Below are positions 34,461 to 44,503 of a DNA stretch of 64,000 nucleotides, in pieces. Under the pieces are notes generated by a model. That model worked only from the letters and a program-made list of their open reading frames with translations. It had not been told where the DNA came from and did no database searches. The DNA lies in contig ML662465.1 in assembly GCA_007570785.1 (NCBI GenBank), forward strand, positions 2,804,172 to 2,868,171, read 5' to 3'. The DNA comes from Antilocapra americana. Taxonomy: Eukaryota > Chordata > Mammalia > Artiodactyla > Antilocapridae. A program made the translations under genes and the position numbers. Within the stretch, counting starts at the first letter, position 1. Each line of letters starts with the position of its first letter.

Positions 34461-34639
34461 AGGGACTTCCCTTGTGGTTCAGTGGTTACGAATCTGCCCC
34501 ACAGTGCAGGGAATGGGGGTTCCATCCCTGGTCAGGGAACTAAGATCCCACGTGCTGTGGAGCAACTAAACCCATGTACTGAAGACTGTAGGGTGCAACT
34601 AAGATCTGAGGCACCCAAATTAATTAGTTAGTTAAAGAT
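34461..34639 (+). mobile_element. CHR-1-type SINE
   Basis: Head 'agggacttcccttgtggttc', middle 'tggtcagggaactaagatcc', A/T-rich tail with 'attagttagtta'. Flanks 'gaagtcatccaat' (34448-34460) and 'gaaggcatccaat' (34640-34652) form a 13-bp target duplication with one change. Confidence 0.9.
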
Positions 34640-34663
34640 GAAGGCATCCAATGAACAGCAGAT

Positions 34664-34681
34664 CAAACCTCCTACACTTTA
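34664..34681. repeat. Target-site duplication of the young L1, left copy
   Basis: 'caaacctcctacacttta', identical to 39147-39164. Confidence 0.95.
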
Positions 34682-34980
34682 TTTATTTATTTTTTTTATT
34701 ATTGTTTTTGCCATACATTGTTATGATATCACCATGGGTTTACATATGCTTCCCCTCCGGGTCCCCCCTCCCTCCTCCCTCCCCCCCGGGAAATCTCGCT
34801 GCACCAGTCCCGAGCATCAATCCTGGGCTGGCGATTGATTAGACACATGATATTAACATGCTTCAATGCCCTTCTCCCATATCATCCCACCCTTACCCTC
34901 ATCCACAAAGTCCACAAGTCTATTCTATACATCTGCGTTCCTTTTGTTGTCTCCCATGTTGGGTTCTCATTACTGTCTTT

Positions 34981-37900
34981 CTAAATTCCATATATATGTG
35001 TTAATATACTGTATTGTTGTTTTTGCTTCTGGCTTACTTCACTCTGGATAATGGGCTCCAGTTTCGTCCATCTGAGTAGAATTGCTTCAAATGAATTTTT
35101 TTTTAATGCTGAGTAATATTCCATTGTGTATATATACCACAGCTTTCTTATCCATTCGTCAGTTGATGGGCATCTAGGTTGCTTCCATGTCCTGGCTATT
35201 GTAAACAATGCAGCGATGAACATTGGGGTGCACGTGGCTCTTTCAATTCTGGTTTCCTCGGTGTATATGCCCAGCAGTGGGATTGCCGGGTCATATGGCA
35301 GGTCTATTTGCAGCTTTTTAAGGAACCTCCACACTGTTTTCCATAGTGGCTGTACTAGTTTGCATTCCCACCAACAGTGTAAGAGGGTTCCCTTTTCTCC
35401 ACATCCTCTCCAGCATTTATTGCTTGTAGACTTTTGGATGGCAGCCATTCTGACTGGTGTAAAGTGGTACCTCATTGTAGTTTTGATTTGCATTTCTCTG
35501 ATAATGAGTGATGTTGAGCATCTTTTCATGTGTTTGTTAGCCATTTTTATATCTTCTTTGGAGAAATGTCTGTTAAGTTCTTTGGCCCACTTTTTAATTG
35601 GGTTGTTTATTTTTCTAGAATGGAGCTGCAGGAGTTGTTTGTATATTTTTGAGATTAATTGTTTGTCTGTTGCTTCATTGGCTATTATTTTCTCCCATTC
35701 TGAAGGCTGTCTTCTCACCTTGCTTATAGTTTCCTTTGTTGTGCAAAAGCTTTTAATTTTAATTAGGTCCCATTTGTTTATTCGTGTTTTTATTTCCAAT
35801 ATTCTGGGAGGTGGGTCATGGAGTATCCCGCTTTGGATNNNNNNNNNNTTTCTGTCTTTGTGCCAGTACCATACTGTCTTAATGACTGTGGATTTGTAGT
35901 ATAGCCTAAAGTCAGGTAGGTTGATTCCGCCAGTTCCATTCTTCTTTCTCAAGATTGCTTTGGCTATACGAGGTTTTTTGTATTTCCATACAAATTGAGA
36001 AATTATTTGTTCTAATTCTTTGAAGAAGACCTCTGGTAGCTTGATAGGAATTGCATTGAATCTATAGATTGCTTTAGGTAGTATACTCATTTTCACTATA
36101 TTGATTCTTCCAATCCATGAGCACGGTACATTTCTCCATCTGTTTGTGTCCTCCTTGATTTCTTTCATCAGTGTTCTATAGTTTTCTATATACAAGTCTT
36201 TTGATTCTTTAGGTAGAAATACTCCTAAGTATTTTATTCTTTTTGTTTCGATGGTGAATGGAATTGTTTCCTTAATTTCTCTTTCTGATTTCTCACTGTT
36301 AGTGTATAGGAATGCCAGGGATTTCTGTGTGTTGATTTTGTATCCTGAAACTTTGCTATCTTCACTGATTAGCTCTAGTAATTTTCTCGTAGAGTCTTTA
36401 GGGTTTTCAATATAGAGGATCATGTCATCTGCAAACAGAGAGAGTTTTACTTCTTCTTTTCCAATCTGTATTCCTTTGATTTCTTTATCTGCTCTGATTG
36501 CTGTGGCCAAAACTTCCAAAACTATGTTGAATAGTAGTGGTGAGAGTGGGCACCCTTGTCTTGTCCCTGATTTCAGGGGGAATGCTTCCAGTTTTTCACC
36601 ATTGAGGATAATGTTTGCTGTGGGTTTGTCATATATAGCTTTTATTATGTTGAGGTATGTTCCTTCTATTCCTGCTTTTTGGAGGGTTTTTATCATAAAT
36701 GGATGTTGAATTTTGTCAAAGGCTTTCTCTGCATCTATTGAGATAATCATGTGATTTTTATTTTTTAATTTGTTAATGTGGTGTATTACATTGATCGATT
36801 TACGAATATTGAAGAATCCTTGCATCCCTGGGATAAAGCCTACTTGATCATGATGTATGATCTTTTTGATGTGTTGTTGGATTCTATTTGCTAGAATTTT
36901 GTTGAGGATTTTTGCATCTAAGTTCATCAGTGATATTGGCCTGTAGTTTTTTTTATTTGTGGCATCTTTGCCGGGTTTTGGAATTAGGGTGATGGAGGCC
37001 TCATAGAATGAGTTTGGAAGTTTACCTTCGTCTGCAATTTTCTGGAAGAGTTTGAGTAGAATAGGTGTTAGCTCTTCTCTAAATTTTTGGTAGAATTCAG
37101 CTGTGAAGCCATCTGGTCCTGGGCTTTTGTTTTTTGGAAGATTTCTGATTACGGTTTCAATTTCCGTGCTTGTGATGGGTCTATTAATATTATCTATCTC
37201 TTCCTGGTTTAGTCTTGGAAAGTTGTACTTTTCTAGGAATTTGTCCATTTCATCCAGGTTGTCCAGTTTATTTGCATATAGTTGCTGATAATAGTCTCTT
37301 ATGATCCTTTGTATTTCTGTGTTTTCTGTTGTGATCTCTCCGTTTTCATTTCTAATTCTGTTGATTTGGTTCTTCTCCCTTTGTTTCTTGATGAGTCTGG
37401 CTAACGGTTTGTCAATTTTATTTATCTTCTCAAAGAACCAGCTTTTGGCTTGGTTGATTTTTGCTATGGTCACTTTTGATTCCTTTGCATTAATTTCTGC
37501 CCTGATCTTTAAGATTTCTTTCCTTCTACTAGACCTGGGCTTCTGCATCTCTTCCCTTTCTAGTTGCTTTAGGTGTATAGTAAGGTCATTTATTTGATTT
37601 TTCTCTTGTTTCCTGAGGTGAGCTTGTATTGCTATGAACTTTCCCCTTAGCATTGCTTTCACAGTGTCCCATAGGTTTTGAGCTGTTGTGTTTTCATTTT
37701 CATTCGTTTCCATGCATAACTGAATTTCATTTTTAATTTCTTCTGCGATTTGTTGGTTATTCAGCAGTGTGTTGTTGAGCCTCCATATGTTGGAAGTTTT
37801 GAGAGGTTTTCTCCTGTAGTTGATATCTAATCTCACTGCATTGTGGTCAGAAAAGATGCTTGGGATGATTTCAATATTTTTGAATTTATCAAGGTTAGAT

Positions 37901-38529
37901 TTATGGCCCAGGATGTGATCTATCCTGGAGAAGGTCCCGTGTGCACTTGAGAAAAAGGTGAAATTCCTTGTTTTGGGGTGGAATGACCTATAGATATCAA
38001 TTAGGTCTAGTTGGTCTATTGTTTCATTTAAAGTTTGAATTTCCTTGTTACTTTTCTGTCTAGTTGATCTATCCATTGGTGTGAGTGGTGTATTAAAGTC
38101 TCCTGCTATTATTGTGTTGTTGTTGATTTCCCCTTTCATATTTGTTAGCATTTGCCTTACATATTGTGGAGCTCCTATGTTAGGTGCATAAATATTTATA
38201 ATTGTTATTTCTTCTTCCTCGATTGATCCTTTGATCATTATGTAATGTCCATCTTTATCTCTTTTCACTGCCTTTATTTTAAAGTCTACTTTATCAGATA
38301 TGAGTAAAGCCACTCCTGCTTTCTTTTGGTCTTTATTCGCATGGAATATCTTTTTCCAGCCTTTAACTTTCAGTCTATATGTGTCCCTAGGTTTGAGGTG
38401 GGTCTCTTGTAGACAACATATATAGGGGTCTTGTTTCTGTATCCAATCGGCCAATCTTTGTCTTTTGGTTGGGGCATTCAGCCCGTTTACATTTAAGGTA
38501 ATTATTGATAAGTATGATCCCGCTGCCAT
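34981..38529 (-). CDS. L1 ORF2 protein: endonuclease and reverse transcriptase (with assembly gap)
   Basis: This frame encodes the L1 ORF2 protein, which nicks target DNA and copies L1 RNA in place. The endonuclease domain covers residues about 1-240, with catalytic-type N15, E42 (QETHL), D144/N146 (AGDFN) and the SDH triplet at 227-229. The reverse transcriptase lies at about 450-770, with the SPGPDG and [10 protein letters not shown] motifs and the catalytic FADD at 699-702. A C-terminal cysteine-rich region (CWRGCG followed by LLHCWWEC) is present. The visible frame is 1182 residues; family members are near 1275. The shortfall of about 90 residues coincides with the ten-N gap at residues 894-897, so it is probably missing sequence and not a true deletion. 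No stop codons occur elsewhere. The start was chosen at the methionine before the [14 protein letters not shown] segment, the usual ORF2 beginning. Confidence 0.93.
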   Translation of the reverse strand: MAAGSYLSIITLNVNGLNAPTKRQRLADWIQKQDPYICCLQETHLKPRDTYRLKVKGWKKIFHANKDQKKAGVALLISDKVDFKIKAVKRDKDGHYIMIKGSIEEEEITIINIYAPNIGAPQYVRQMLTNMKGEINNNTIIAGDFNTPLTPMDRSTRQKSNKEIQTLNETIDQLDLIDIYRSFHPKTRNFTFFSSAHGTFSRIDHILGHKSNLDKFKNIEIIPSIFSDHNAVRLDINYRRKPLKTSNIWRLNNTLLNNQQIAEEIKNEIQLCMETNENENTTAQNLWDTVKAMLRGKFIAIQAHLRKQEKNQINDLTIHLKQLEREEMQKPRSSRRKEILKIRAEINAKESKVTIAKINQAKSWFFEKINKIDKPLARLIKKQREKNQINRIRNENGEITTENTEIQRIIRDYYQQLYANKLDNLDEMDKFLEKYNFPRLNQEEIDNINRPITSTEIETVIRNLPKNKSPGPDGFTAEFYQKFREELTPILLKLFQKIADEGKLPNSFYEASITLIPKPGKDATNKKNYRPISLMNLDAKILNKILANRIQQHIKKIIHHDQVGFIPGMQGFFNIRKSINVIHHINKLKNKNHMIISIDAEKAFDKIQHPFMIKTLQKAGIEGTYLNIIKAIYDKPTANIILNGEKLEAFPLKSGTRQGCPLSPLLFNIVLEVLATAIRADKEIKGIQIGKEEVKLSLFADDMILYIENPKDSTRKLLELISEDSKVSGYKINTQKSLAFLYTNSEKSEREIKETIPFTIETKRIKYLGVFLPKESKDLYIENYRTLMKEIKEDTNRWRNVPCSWIGRINIVKMSILPKAIYRFNAIPIKLPEVFFKELEQIISQFVWKYKKPRIAKAILRKKNGTGGINLPDFRLYYKSTVIKTVWYWHKDRXXXXIQSGILHDPPPRILEIKTRINKWDLIKIKSFCTTKETISKVRRQPSEWEKIIANEATDKQLISKIYKQLLQLHSRKINNPIKKWAKELNRHFSKEDIKMANKHMKRCSTSLIIREMQIKTTMRYHFTPVRMAAIQKSTSNKCWRGCGEKGTLLHCWWECKLVQPLWKTVWRFLKKLQIDLPYDPAIPLLGIYTEETRIERATCTPMFIAALFTIARTWKQPRCPSTDEWIRKLWYIYTMEYYSALKKNSFEAILLRWTKLEPIIQSEVSQKQKQQYSILTHIYGI
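35839..35848. other. Assembly gap (10 N) inside L1 ORF2
   Basis: Ten N bases between the codons for WYWHKDR and IQSGILHDP. In related L1 proteins these two motifs are separated by roughly 90 residues, so about 260-270 bases seem to be missing here. Confidence 0.97.
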
Positions 38530-38580
38530 TTATTTTATTGTTTTGGGTTCCAGGTTATCTATCCCATCGGTGTTTCCTAT

Positions 38581-39264
38581 CTAGGAAAGATCCTTTAGCA
38601 TTCGTTGGAGGGCTGGTTTGGTGTTGCTGAATTCTCTCAGTTTCTGCTTGTCTGAGAAAATTTTGAATTCTCCTTCAAATTTGAATGAGATCCTTGCTGG
38701 GTAGAGTAGTCGGGGTTGTAGATTGTTTTCTTCCATGACTTTAAGTATGTTTTGCCATTCCCTTCTGGCCTGAAGCGTTTCTGTTGAGAGATCAGCTGTT
38801 ATCCTTATGGGATTCCCCTTGTGAGTTATCTTTTGCTTCTCCCTTGCTGCTTTTAATATTTGGTCTTTGTATTTGATATTTGCCAATTTGATTAATATGT
38901 GTCTTGGGGTGTCCCGCTTGGGGTTCATTCTATTTGGGATTCTCTGTGTTTCTTGGACCTGAGTGGCTATTTGCTTCCCCAATTTAGGGAAGTTTTCTAC
39001 AATTATCTCTTCAAGAATTTTCTGATGGTCTTTCTTTTTGTCTTCTTCTTCTGGGACTCCTATGATTCGAATATTGGTGGGTTTAATATTGTCCCAGAGG
39101 TCTCTAAGGTTGTCTTCATTTCTTTTAATTCTTTTTTCATTTTTCCCAAACCTCCTACACTTTAAAATAGCTTTATTCCACCCTGAGGTAACCTTCGGAA
39201 ATTTACCTGGACTTCCATGTGTCTCACTTTGAGAAGAGATTATACATACTGGCAAAGCCAACAT
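38581..39264 (-). CDS. L1 ORF1 C-terminal part, fused in frame to flanking DNA
   Basis: An open frame of 227 residues. Residues from about 40 onwards are the C-terminal part of the L1 ORF1 protein, an RNA-binding chaperone: an RRM-type part (IRIIGVPEEE, about residues 66-75) and the C-terminal domain (HILIKLANIKYKDQIL, RITADLSTETLQARREW). The coiled-coil N-terminal half is missing because the insertion is 5'-truncated at 39146. The first ~39 residues, including the target repeat, come from flanking genomic DNA and only happen to be in frame. The frame ends about 50 bases before ORF2, the usual spacing. No promoter is evident, so expression is doubtful. Confidence 0.8.
   Translation of the reverse strand: MLALPVCIISSQSETHGSPGKFPKVTSGWNKAILKCRRFGKNEKRIKRNEDNLRDLWDNIKPTNIRIIGVPEEEDKKKDHQKILEEIIVENFPKLGKQIATQVQETQRIPNRMNPKRDTPRHILIKLANIKYKDQILKAAREKQKITHKGNPIRITADLSTETLQARREWQNILKVMEENNLQPRLLYPARISFKFEGEFKIFSDKQKLREFSNTKPALQRMLKDLS
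39147..39164. repeat. Target-site duplication of the young L1, right copy
   Basis: Identical to the 18 bases at 34664-34681. Confidence 0.95.
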
Positions 39265-39456
39265 TAGAGTACTTTGGAATTTAGTTTGTACCTGCTCAAG
39301 TTCTCCTTCATTAAAAAAAAATAAAAAATAGAAAAAGAAGAACTATTAAGGCCTGGGAGAGAAAGTAAGTACATAGGAAGTGTTGGCTCCTTCTCCAATA
39401 TCCATTTATCTTATTAAGAAGTAGCTATGTGGTTTGGGTGGAATTATTCTCCTCTT
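39165..39456. other. Non-repetitive flank of the L1
   Basis: About 290 bases of unassigned DNA with an A-rich run at 39313-39340. Confidence 0.4.
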
Positions 39457-39575
39457 TGGAGAAGGAAATGGCAACCTACTCCAGTACCCTTGCCTGGAAA
39501 ATCCCATGGATGGAGGAGCCTGGTAGGCTACAGTCCATGGGGTCGTGAAGGGTCAGACATGACTGAGCGACTTCA
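39457..39575 (+). mobile_element. Bov-A SINE unit
   Basis: 'tggagaaggaaatggcaacc' to 'gacatgactgagcgacttca'. No tRNA-like head. Confidence 0.92.
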
Positions 39576-39865
39576 CTATCTATCTCTCAATCCTGCTTTC
39601 AGGTTAATCAGCCTAATACCATTCCCACAGACATGATTGCCTAAGTGTTAGGCAAGCAAACAAAGTTTTCCTGATCAGAGAGAAGCTCAGAACTTTGTAT
39701 GGTTGGAAAGAGGAGTTTTGGCAGGGTCTGGTATGAATTCTAGACCTGCTTTCAGCTATTTGACTATCATGAGGACAAAGTTGAGTGGGCAAGCCAGGAG
39801 GATGACAGAAATTGAAGAAGAGTGCCTGAAACAGTGCCTGAAACCTAATGACCCTAGACTTCTTT

Positions 39866-40300
39866 TTTTTTTTTTAATATGAACCCATAAAATTCTGTCT
39901 ATTTAATCCAGCTTGTCTAGGTGTTCAGTAAATTGCACTTGAAAGCATCCTTACTAATACAGAAATACTTGACATGCTCCCTTCTGTGCCTATATGAAAT
40001 ACAGCCGAAATCACAGCATCTTCGGATGGATGATCATATTTAACCAGGGCTGAAGCATGACCAAGGCATACGCTGATAAGCTCATATTTTGTTTTCTGCC
40101 ACACTTTTGGCAAAAGTTTTCCATTGGGAGCTCTCCAGTAAAATAGCCGAATGCTGAGTGACCTGAAGATTTCATCTGAATTCAGATGCACCTGTTCACA
40201 TGAACACCACTCCCACAAGGAGCAGATACTCTGCAAACACACTTGCCACCATCTCAAAGGTTCTCTGCATATGCAAGCTTCCTCCAACATTATTTTTTTT
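39866..40300 (-). pseudogene. Possible processed pseudogene of an unidentified gene
   Basis: Reading the minus strand, an open frame of 121 codons (40290 down to 39925) is followed by about 50 bases and then a poly-A run (seen as about 13 T at 39864-39877), as in a retrocopied mRNA. The peptide has a natural, mixed composition rich in W and C near the start (EPLRWWQVCLQSICSLWEW) and a later LLPKVWQKTKYELIS segment. It does not look like a mobile-element protein, and I do not recognise the family. The block lacks visible introns. A matching target duplication was not found, and the frame is short, so it may be a 3' fragment of a larger gene. No expression signal is seen. Confidence 0.4.
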
Positions 40301-40829
40301 CTTCAGGTCTTTGCTCTTTGATATTGGAGCCGGTTTAAGCTGTTAGATTGTAAAATACAGCTTGCTCTGATGCCCTGAGGGAACTCAGCAGAGAGAACAC
40401 TGGCAGCTGATTAGGTCAGAAATTCAGCCATATCAAATATGCCTATTGACAATCTAACTTGAAAGCCAAGAGTTTCCCTTGCCTATTAGGCTGCTATGGT
40501 TGGCCTCATTGCTGTGTGCACATAATGAGGAAAAAGACTCAGAAAGTGTTTGTGGATGAACAACAATTCCTCCTAAACTGGCAGCCAAGCTTGTCATTGC
40601 ATAAAGAACCATCTGATTTACCTACTGGAGGGAAAGTTGGTGTTTAAACAGCTTGCAGGATCCAGGGAAGAAAACAGTCTATCTAGGCTCTCCTTTAGAA
40701 ACCTGGGCTTATTGGACTGGGGAGCAAGCAGAAGCCAGGATAGAGTGTGTTATCCTCTTTGCCAGGGTTTTACTTAATAAGAAATAAGTTTTAACTTCTG
40801 ATTTCCTCAGCTCCCTTTGGCTACATGTG
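40301..40829. other. Unassigned sequence
   Basis: About 530 bases with no recognised element. It could contain more of the retrocopied transcript upstream of 40300, but nothing in it shows this. Confidence 0.35.
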
Positions 40830-40850
40830 TTTTTTTTTTTTTTTTTTTTT
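40830..40850. repeat. Poly-T run (21 T)
   Basis: An uninterrupted T run after 'gctacatgtg'. No adjacent SINE is visible. Confidence 0.95.
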
Positions 40851-40949
40851 CGTCTTCATGCAGAACAGACCTTCTAAGAAACTAAGACACCAGGTAAGGA
40901 ATACATTGGCGCCTTCATTTGCATCCTTTGTCCAGGAATAGTATTTTAG

Positions 40950-41060
40950 ACATATGTCTATTTTACAGACTAGGAGCTAAAGCTGTAAATTTATCCAAAG
41001 TCACAGAACTAATAAGTATTGCAGCTGAAATCTAACTTGAGCCTCTCTGCGAGCAAATCT
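40950..41060 (-). repeat. MIR SINE fragment
   Basis: 'tattttacagactaggagct' and 'ccaaagtcacagaactaata' match reversed MIR. Confidence 0.7.
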
Positions 41061-41069
41061 TTCTTATAC

Positions 41070-41135
41070 CAGAGATTCTCAACTCAGGTTGCATATTAGA
41101 ATTACCTGAGGACCTTTTTAAAAATTATCAATAAT
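41070..41135. mobile_element. MER5-like hAT-Charlie arm
   Basis: 'gattctcaactcaggttgca' and 'attagaattacctgaggacc' form one arm of a MER5-type element. Confidence 0.6.
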
Positions 41136-41206
41136 AAGATCCTTATAATAATAACTTATAATAATAAATTTCCACCCAATTTGTCAGAATACTTTGGACA
41201 CTAGTG

Positions 41207-41428
41207 GGCTTCCTTGGTGGCTCAAGGGTAAAGAAGCTGCCTACAATGCAGGAGACTCAGATTTGATCTCTGGGTCAAGAAGATCCCCTGGAGAAGGGAA
41301 TGGCAACCCACACCAGTATTCTTGCCTGGAGAATCCCATGAACAGAGGAGGAGCCTGGTGGGTCACAGTCCATGGAGTTGCAAAGAGTCAGACATGACTG
41401 AGCAACTAACACTTTCACTTTTACTTTT
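41207..41428 (+). mobile_element. Bov-tA SINE
   Basis: Full-length form: 'tgggcttccttggtggctca' head to the 'aacactttcacttttac' tail. An extra GAG triplet lies in 'agaggaggagcctgg'. Confidence 0.95.
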
Positions 41429-41504
41429 TTTGGATATCAATATTTTATAGTATCATCCTAGAAGAGCTTAAGTTGCTGTTGGAGATAAGGAAAACAAGGA
41501 CTAT

Positions 41505-41660
41505 CACGGAGCATCTTAAACTTTAAAATGCAAATCATGGGGGTTATTGATAAAATGCAGATCCTGATTCAATAGGTCTGGGGTGGGGCCTGAGATACTG
41601 CGTCTCTAAGAAGTTACCAGGGGGTGTTGATGTTAATAGTTGGAGACCACACTTTTAGTA
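41505..41660. mobile_element. MER5A-like element
   Basis: 'tcttaaactttaaaatgcaa' arm, the central 'aataggtctggggtggggcc' and 'gagaccacactttt' at the far end follow a MER5A in order. Confidence 0.7.
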
Positions 41661-41674
41661 GGAAGGCTCTACAT

Positions 41675-41800
41675 CAATGTTCCTCCAACTTTAATATGTA
41701 TAAACATCTCCTAGAATGCTAAGAATGAATACAGAAGCTCAGATTTGTTGGTGTACAATAGAACCTGGGCCTCGTATTTGTATTAAGTTCCCCAGAATTA
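41675..41800. mobile_element. MER5-like element, degraded
   Basis: 'caactttaatatgtataaac', 'atctcctagaatgctaa' and 'gaacctgggcctcg' follow the MER5 order with many changes. Confidence 0.5.
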
Positions 41801-41821
41801 ATGATCCGCCATAAAATACAT

Positions 41822-41990
41822 TTGATTCTCAAACTGTCTGCACATTGGAATCAGCAGGGAACTTATGAAAAATGATGTCAAGTCCCACCTCCAGTGGTTC
41901 TGCTTAGATGAGCTGGATTGAGAAAGCCACCAGTATGTGCTACCTTCTACAAACTTGTCTTCTGTAAGCAAAACTGGTTCCTGGGCCACA
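41822..41990. mobile_element. MER5-like element, degraded
   Basis: 'ctcaaactgtctgcacattg', 'gaatcagcagggaacttatg' and 'caagtcccacctccag' repeat the MER5 pattern for a further time in this kilobase. Confidence 0.5.
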
Positions 41991-42411
41991 TTCCAGACAT
42001 TCCTTGTAAATTTAAACCCGTGGAAGGGGACCCTGAGAACCTATATTTTCAGCAAGCATCGTTGCAGATTCTCTTTCATTCAATGTTTAAAAAGAAACAC
42101 TAGATATGATCAAATGACCCCAGGAATGTATAAAGAAAACATCTTTCACTTTTCTTTGGAATGAATCACATCTCTCTTGCTGAATCTTGGAAATTTATAT
42201 TGCATCTTCTAAAACTTGAAAGCCAGAGTTTGGTTTCAGTATTTGGTCCCTCCTATTAACTAAGGCCATTGCTTTGTCTCAAGGTTCTTGAGACTTATTT
42301 TCTCTATTTATAAAATGAGTCCTGTCCCACTATTCAAGCTCTAAAAATTTTTCCATATCATGTTGTAGGAAGATTAGTGAACTAGACTCCAGCTTCAAGA
42401 GCTGAAATGTG
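41991..42411. other. Unassigned sequence
   Basis: About 420 bases. 42000-42050 may be a last MER5 remnant; otherwise nothing recognised. Confidence 0.35.
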
Positions 42412-42599
42412 GAGACTTCCTTAGAGGTCCAGTGGTTAAGATTTTGCTTTCCAACGAAGCGGGTGTGGGTTCGATCCCTGTTTAGGGAGCTAAGATCCTA
42501 TATTCCTAGGAGCCAGAAAATCAAAACATGAAACAGAAGCAATACTGCAACAAATTCAATAAAGTATTTTTAAATGGTTCACATTAAAAAAAAAATAAA
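42412..42599 (+). mobile_element. CHR-2-type SINE, long form
   Basis: Head 'agacttccttagaggtccag', B-box-like 'gggttcgatccctg', tail with 'aaacagaagcaatactgcaa', 'caataaagtatttttaaa' and poly-A. Confidence 0.88.
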
Positions 42600-42601
42600 G
42601 T

Positions 42602-42651
42602 GTTGATATGTGTATTACTAAGTCCAGTTGATATGTGTATACAAAGTCCAG
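42602..42651. repeat. Tandem duplication of a 25-base unit
   Basis: Two adjacent copies start 'gttgatatgtgtat' and end 'aagtcca', with two or three differences. Confidence 0.85.
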
Positions 42652-43525
42652 TTAAGGTGACACATGAAATTAATTATCATGTATTAATATTTATATGTCT
42701 ATTGTAAAATAGACATAAGTCAATCAATGTTCCTCACAGCCCTGGGCCACAACTGGTTTAAGAAGAAGAGTATGAATAAGCTGGTGACCTAAACAGAGTA
42801 AAACAAAACAAGAAATAGAGCCTTTTTGTTTCTGCTAGTGAAGCAAGTCCTTTTTTCTCCATTGGGACTGAAACTAATAGCAACTGAAGAAGAGATGCTA
42901 TATTCGTCTTTCTTTCTCGAAGAGAGCTTGCTTGGGTCATTGAGCTTGAGAATAAAAACCAACTTAATACTAGAACTGGAAGCTCAGCAAAGAAACCACA
43001 TTCTGGGTATATTGTTTAGCCCCTGGGTCCAGCCATGCCTGAAGAAGCCCCCAGCTGGTTTTCTGTAATGTGAGCCAATCTGGATTTTGCACAAGCCAGC
43101 TTGCTGGAATCAAAGGAGAGTTTACTGATGTAGTTGGTATTTAGAAGGTGACTCAGGTATACTCCACAAGAATAAGAAAGCTGACCTAAAACTACAAAGA
43201 ATATACATTAAAAACTGACATGTTAAGAGAAAAAGCTATCCCTGATGGATATTTTTTACCACTTTATTTACAAGGCAAAGAAGAGGGTGGTTTGCAAAGG
43301 TAGCTGCATTACATAGTCAGAGACAATTTCTTTTATCCATCATTAGAATATTTGAAAAATCCAGAGACCTCTCCCTAGAATGGTACTGACTCACACCTTA
43401 CATCAGACCACTTAGTGATCATCTAATGACTGCAAGAACTGTGAACTGTTCATCTTTTTTAAAAGATTCATTACAATTTTTTCAAATAATAAAACTAGCA
43501 TATACCATTTTATCAGTTATTAATA
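42652..43525. other. Unassigned sequence
   Basis: About 870 bases. No element or gene recognised. Confidence 0.4.
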
Positions 43526-43527
43526 AG

Positions 43528-43762
43528 CTCTCCCCAGGTGGTTCAGTGGTAAAGAATCCACCTGCCAATGCAGGAGATGCAAGAGATGTGGTTTGGATCC
43601 CTGGGTCAGGAAGAACCCCTGGAGAAAGAAATGGCAACCCACTCCAGTTTTCTTGCACGGAAAATTCCATGGACAGAGGAGCCTAGTGGGCTACAGTCCA
43701 TGCGTCATGAAGAGTTGGACTTGACAGAGCGACTGAGCACACACACAAGCACACATAATAAG
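43528..43762 (+). mobile_element. Bov-tA SINE
   Basis: Head 'ctccccaggtggttcagtgg' to 'cttgacagagcgactgagc' followed by an AC-rich tail. A ~9-base insertion lies in the head ('gatgcaagagatgtgg'). Confidence 0.93.
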
Positions 43763-43784
43763 GACCGAAGTGTTCTTTCCCACT

Positions 43785-44000
43785 AGAGCAGTGGTTCTTA
43801 ATCAGGGGCTACTTTGCCCCCAGCAGACTTTCAGAAATATTTGGACTTTGTGAGTTATCACATGGTGGGGAGGAGGTTTTGCTTTCATCTAATGGACCAA
43901 GACAGCTAAGAATGTTGCTAAATATTCTATCCTGTACACAAAAACCTTCAAATACAGAACTATTTGGCCCCAAATTACCATAAAACTGAGGCTGAGGACC
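43785..44000. mobile_element. MER20-like hAT-Charlie element
   Basis: 'agcagtggttcttaatcagg', 'ggctactttgcccccagcag', 'gttgctaaatattctatcc' and the closing 'ctgaggctgaggaccc' follow one mammalian MITE in order. The family label is from memory. Confidence 0.6.
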
Positions 44001-44352
44001 CTCAGTCAGCTTGAGGTCTGATTATGTTTGCAATCTTTCACCTAGATTAATCATGGTTGAATCAGCATAGGAGAGGCTCAATATCCAAATTTGTTTTCAT
44101 TTTCTACCAAATTAGAGAGTCCCAATGCACTATTAAATATTGCTGAAAAGAGTCTAAAATATTCAGTAGCTTTGTTACATACCAAGGAGATGTCTTAACT
44201 GTAAATAGACCAAAACGCTATTCAGGAACCAAAACAAATCAGGATACTATTTGCTTTCTCTAACCCATATGCCTTTGGTTGGATATTTTTCATGGCACTT
44301 TTCTTTTGTCTTCACCTGTTCTAGTCCTCTCTCCTGTTGGCTGGCTAATTCC
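44001..44352. other. Unassigned sequence
   Basis: About 350 bases. Nothing recognised. Confidence 0.4.
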
Positions 44353-44354
44353 CA

Positions 44355-44503
44355 ACTGAGACTGATACATCTACACTACTGTATATAACTAACGAGGACC
44401 TATTGTATAGCACAGAGAGCTCTTCTCAGTGCTATGTGATGATCTCAATGGGAAGGAAATCTAACAAACTATATGTGTATATATAACTGATTAATTCCAC
44501 CAT
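44355..44503 (+). mobile_element. Artiodactyl L1 3' end, part 1
   Basis: 'ggacctattgtatagcacag', 'gagctcttctcagtgctatg' and 'tatatataactgattaattc'. The missing tail appears at 48557 after a BovB. Confidence 0.85.

Larger units (their letters stand above)
34682..39146 (-). mobile_element. Young ruminant L1 (L1_BT-type), 5'-truncated in ORF1
   Basis: About 4.47 kb of L1 on the minus strand. From its 5' end it holds the C-terminal part of ORF1, a ~50-base spacer, the whole of ORF2 apart from a gap, a ~300-base 3' untranslated region with the usual G-rich run (C-rich on the plus strand at 34757-34790) and an A-rich tail of AATA/AAAA words. It lies between perfect 18-bp direct repeats. Intact frames and unmutated repeats indicate a recent insertion. 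The promoter-bearing 5' region is absent, so the copy should not be able to drive its own full-length transcript. Confidence 0.97.

Noticed and set aside
35126..35899. 257-codon plus-strand frame
   Set aside because: It is the antisense of L1 ORF2, which is the true coding strand here.
36422..37597. Several 60-100-codon plus-strand frames rich in hydrophobic residues
   Set aside because: They are antisense shadows of L1 ORF2, not membrane proteins.
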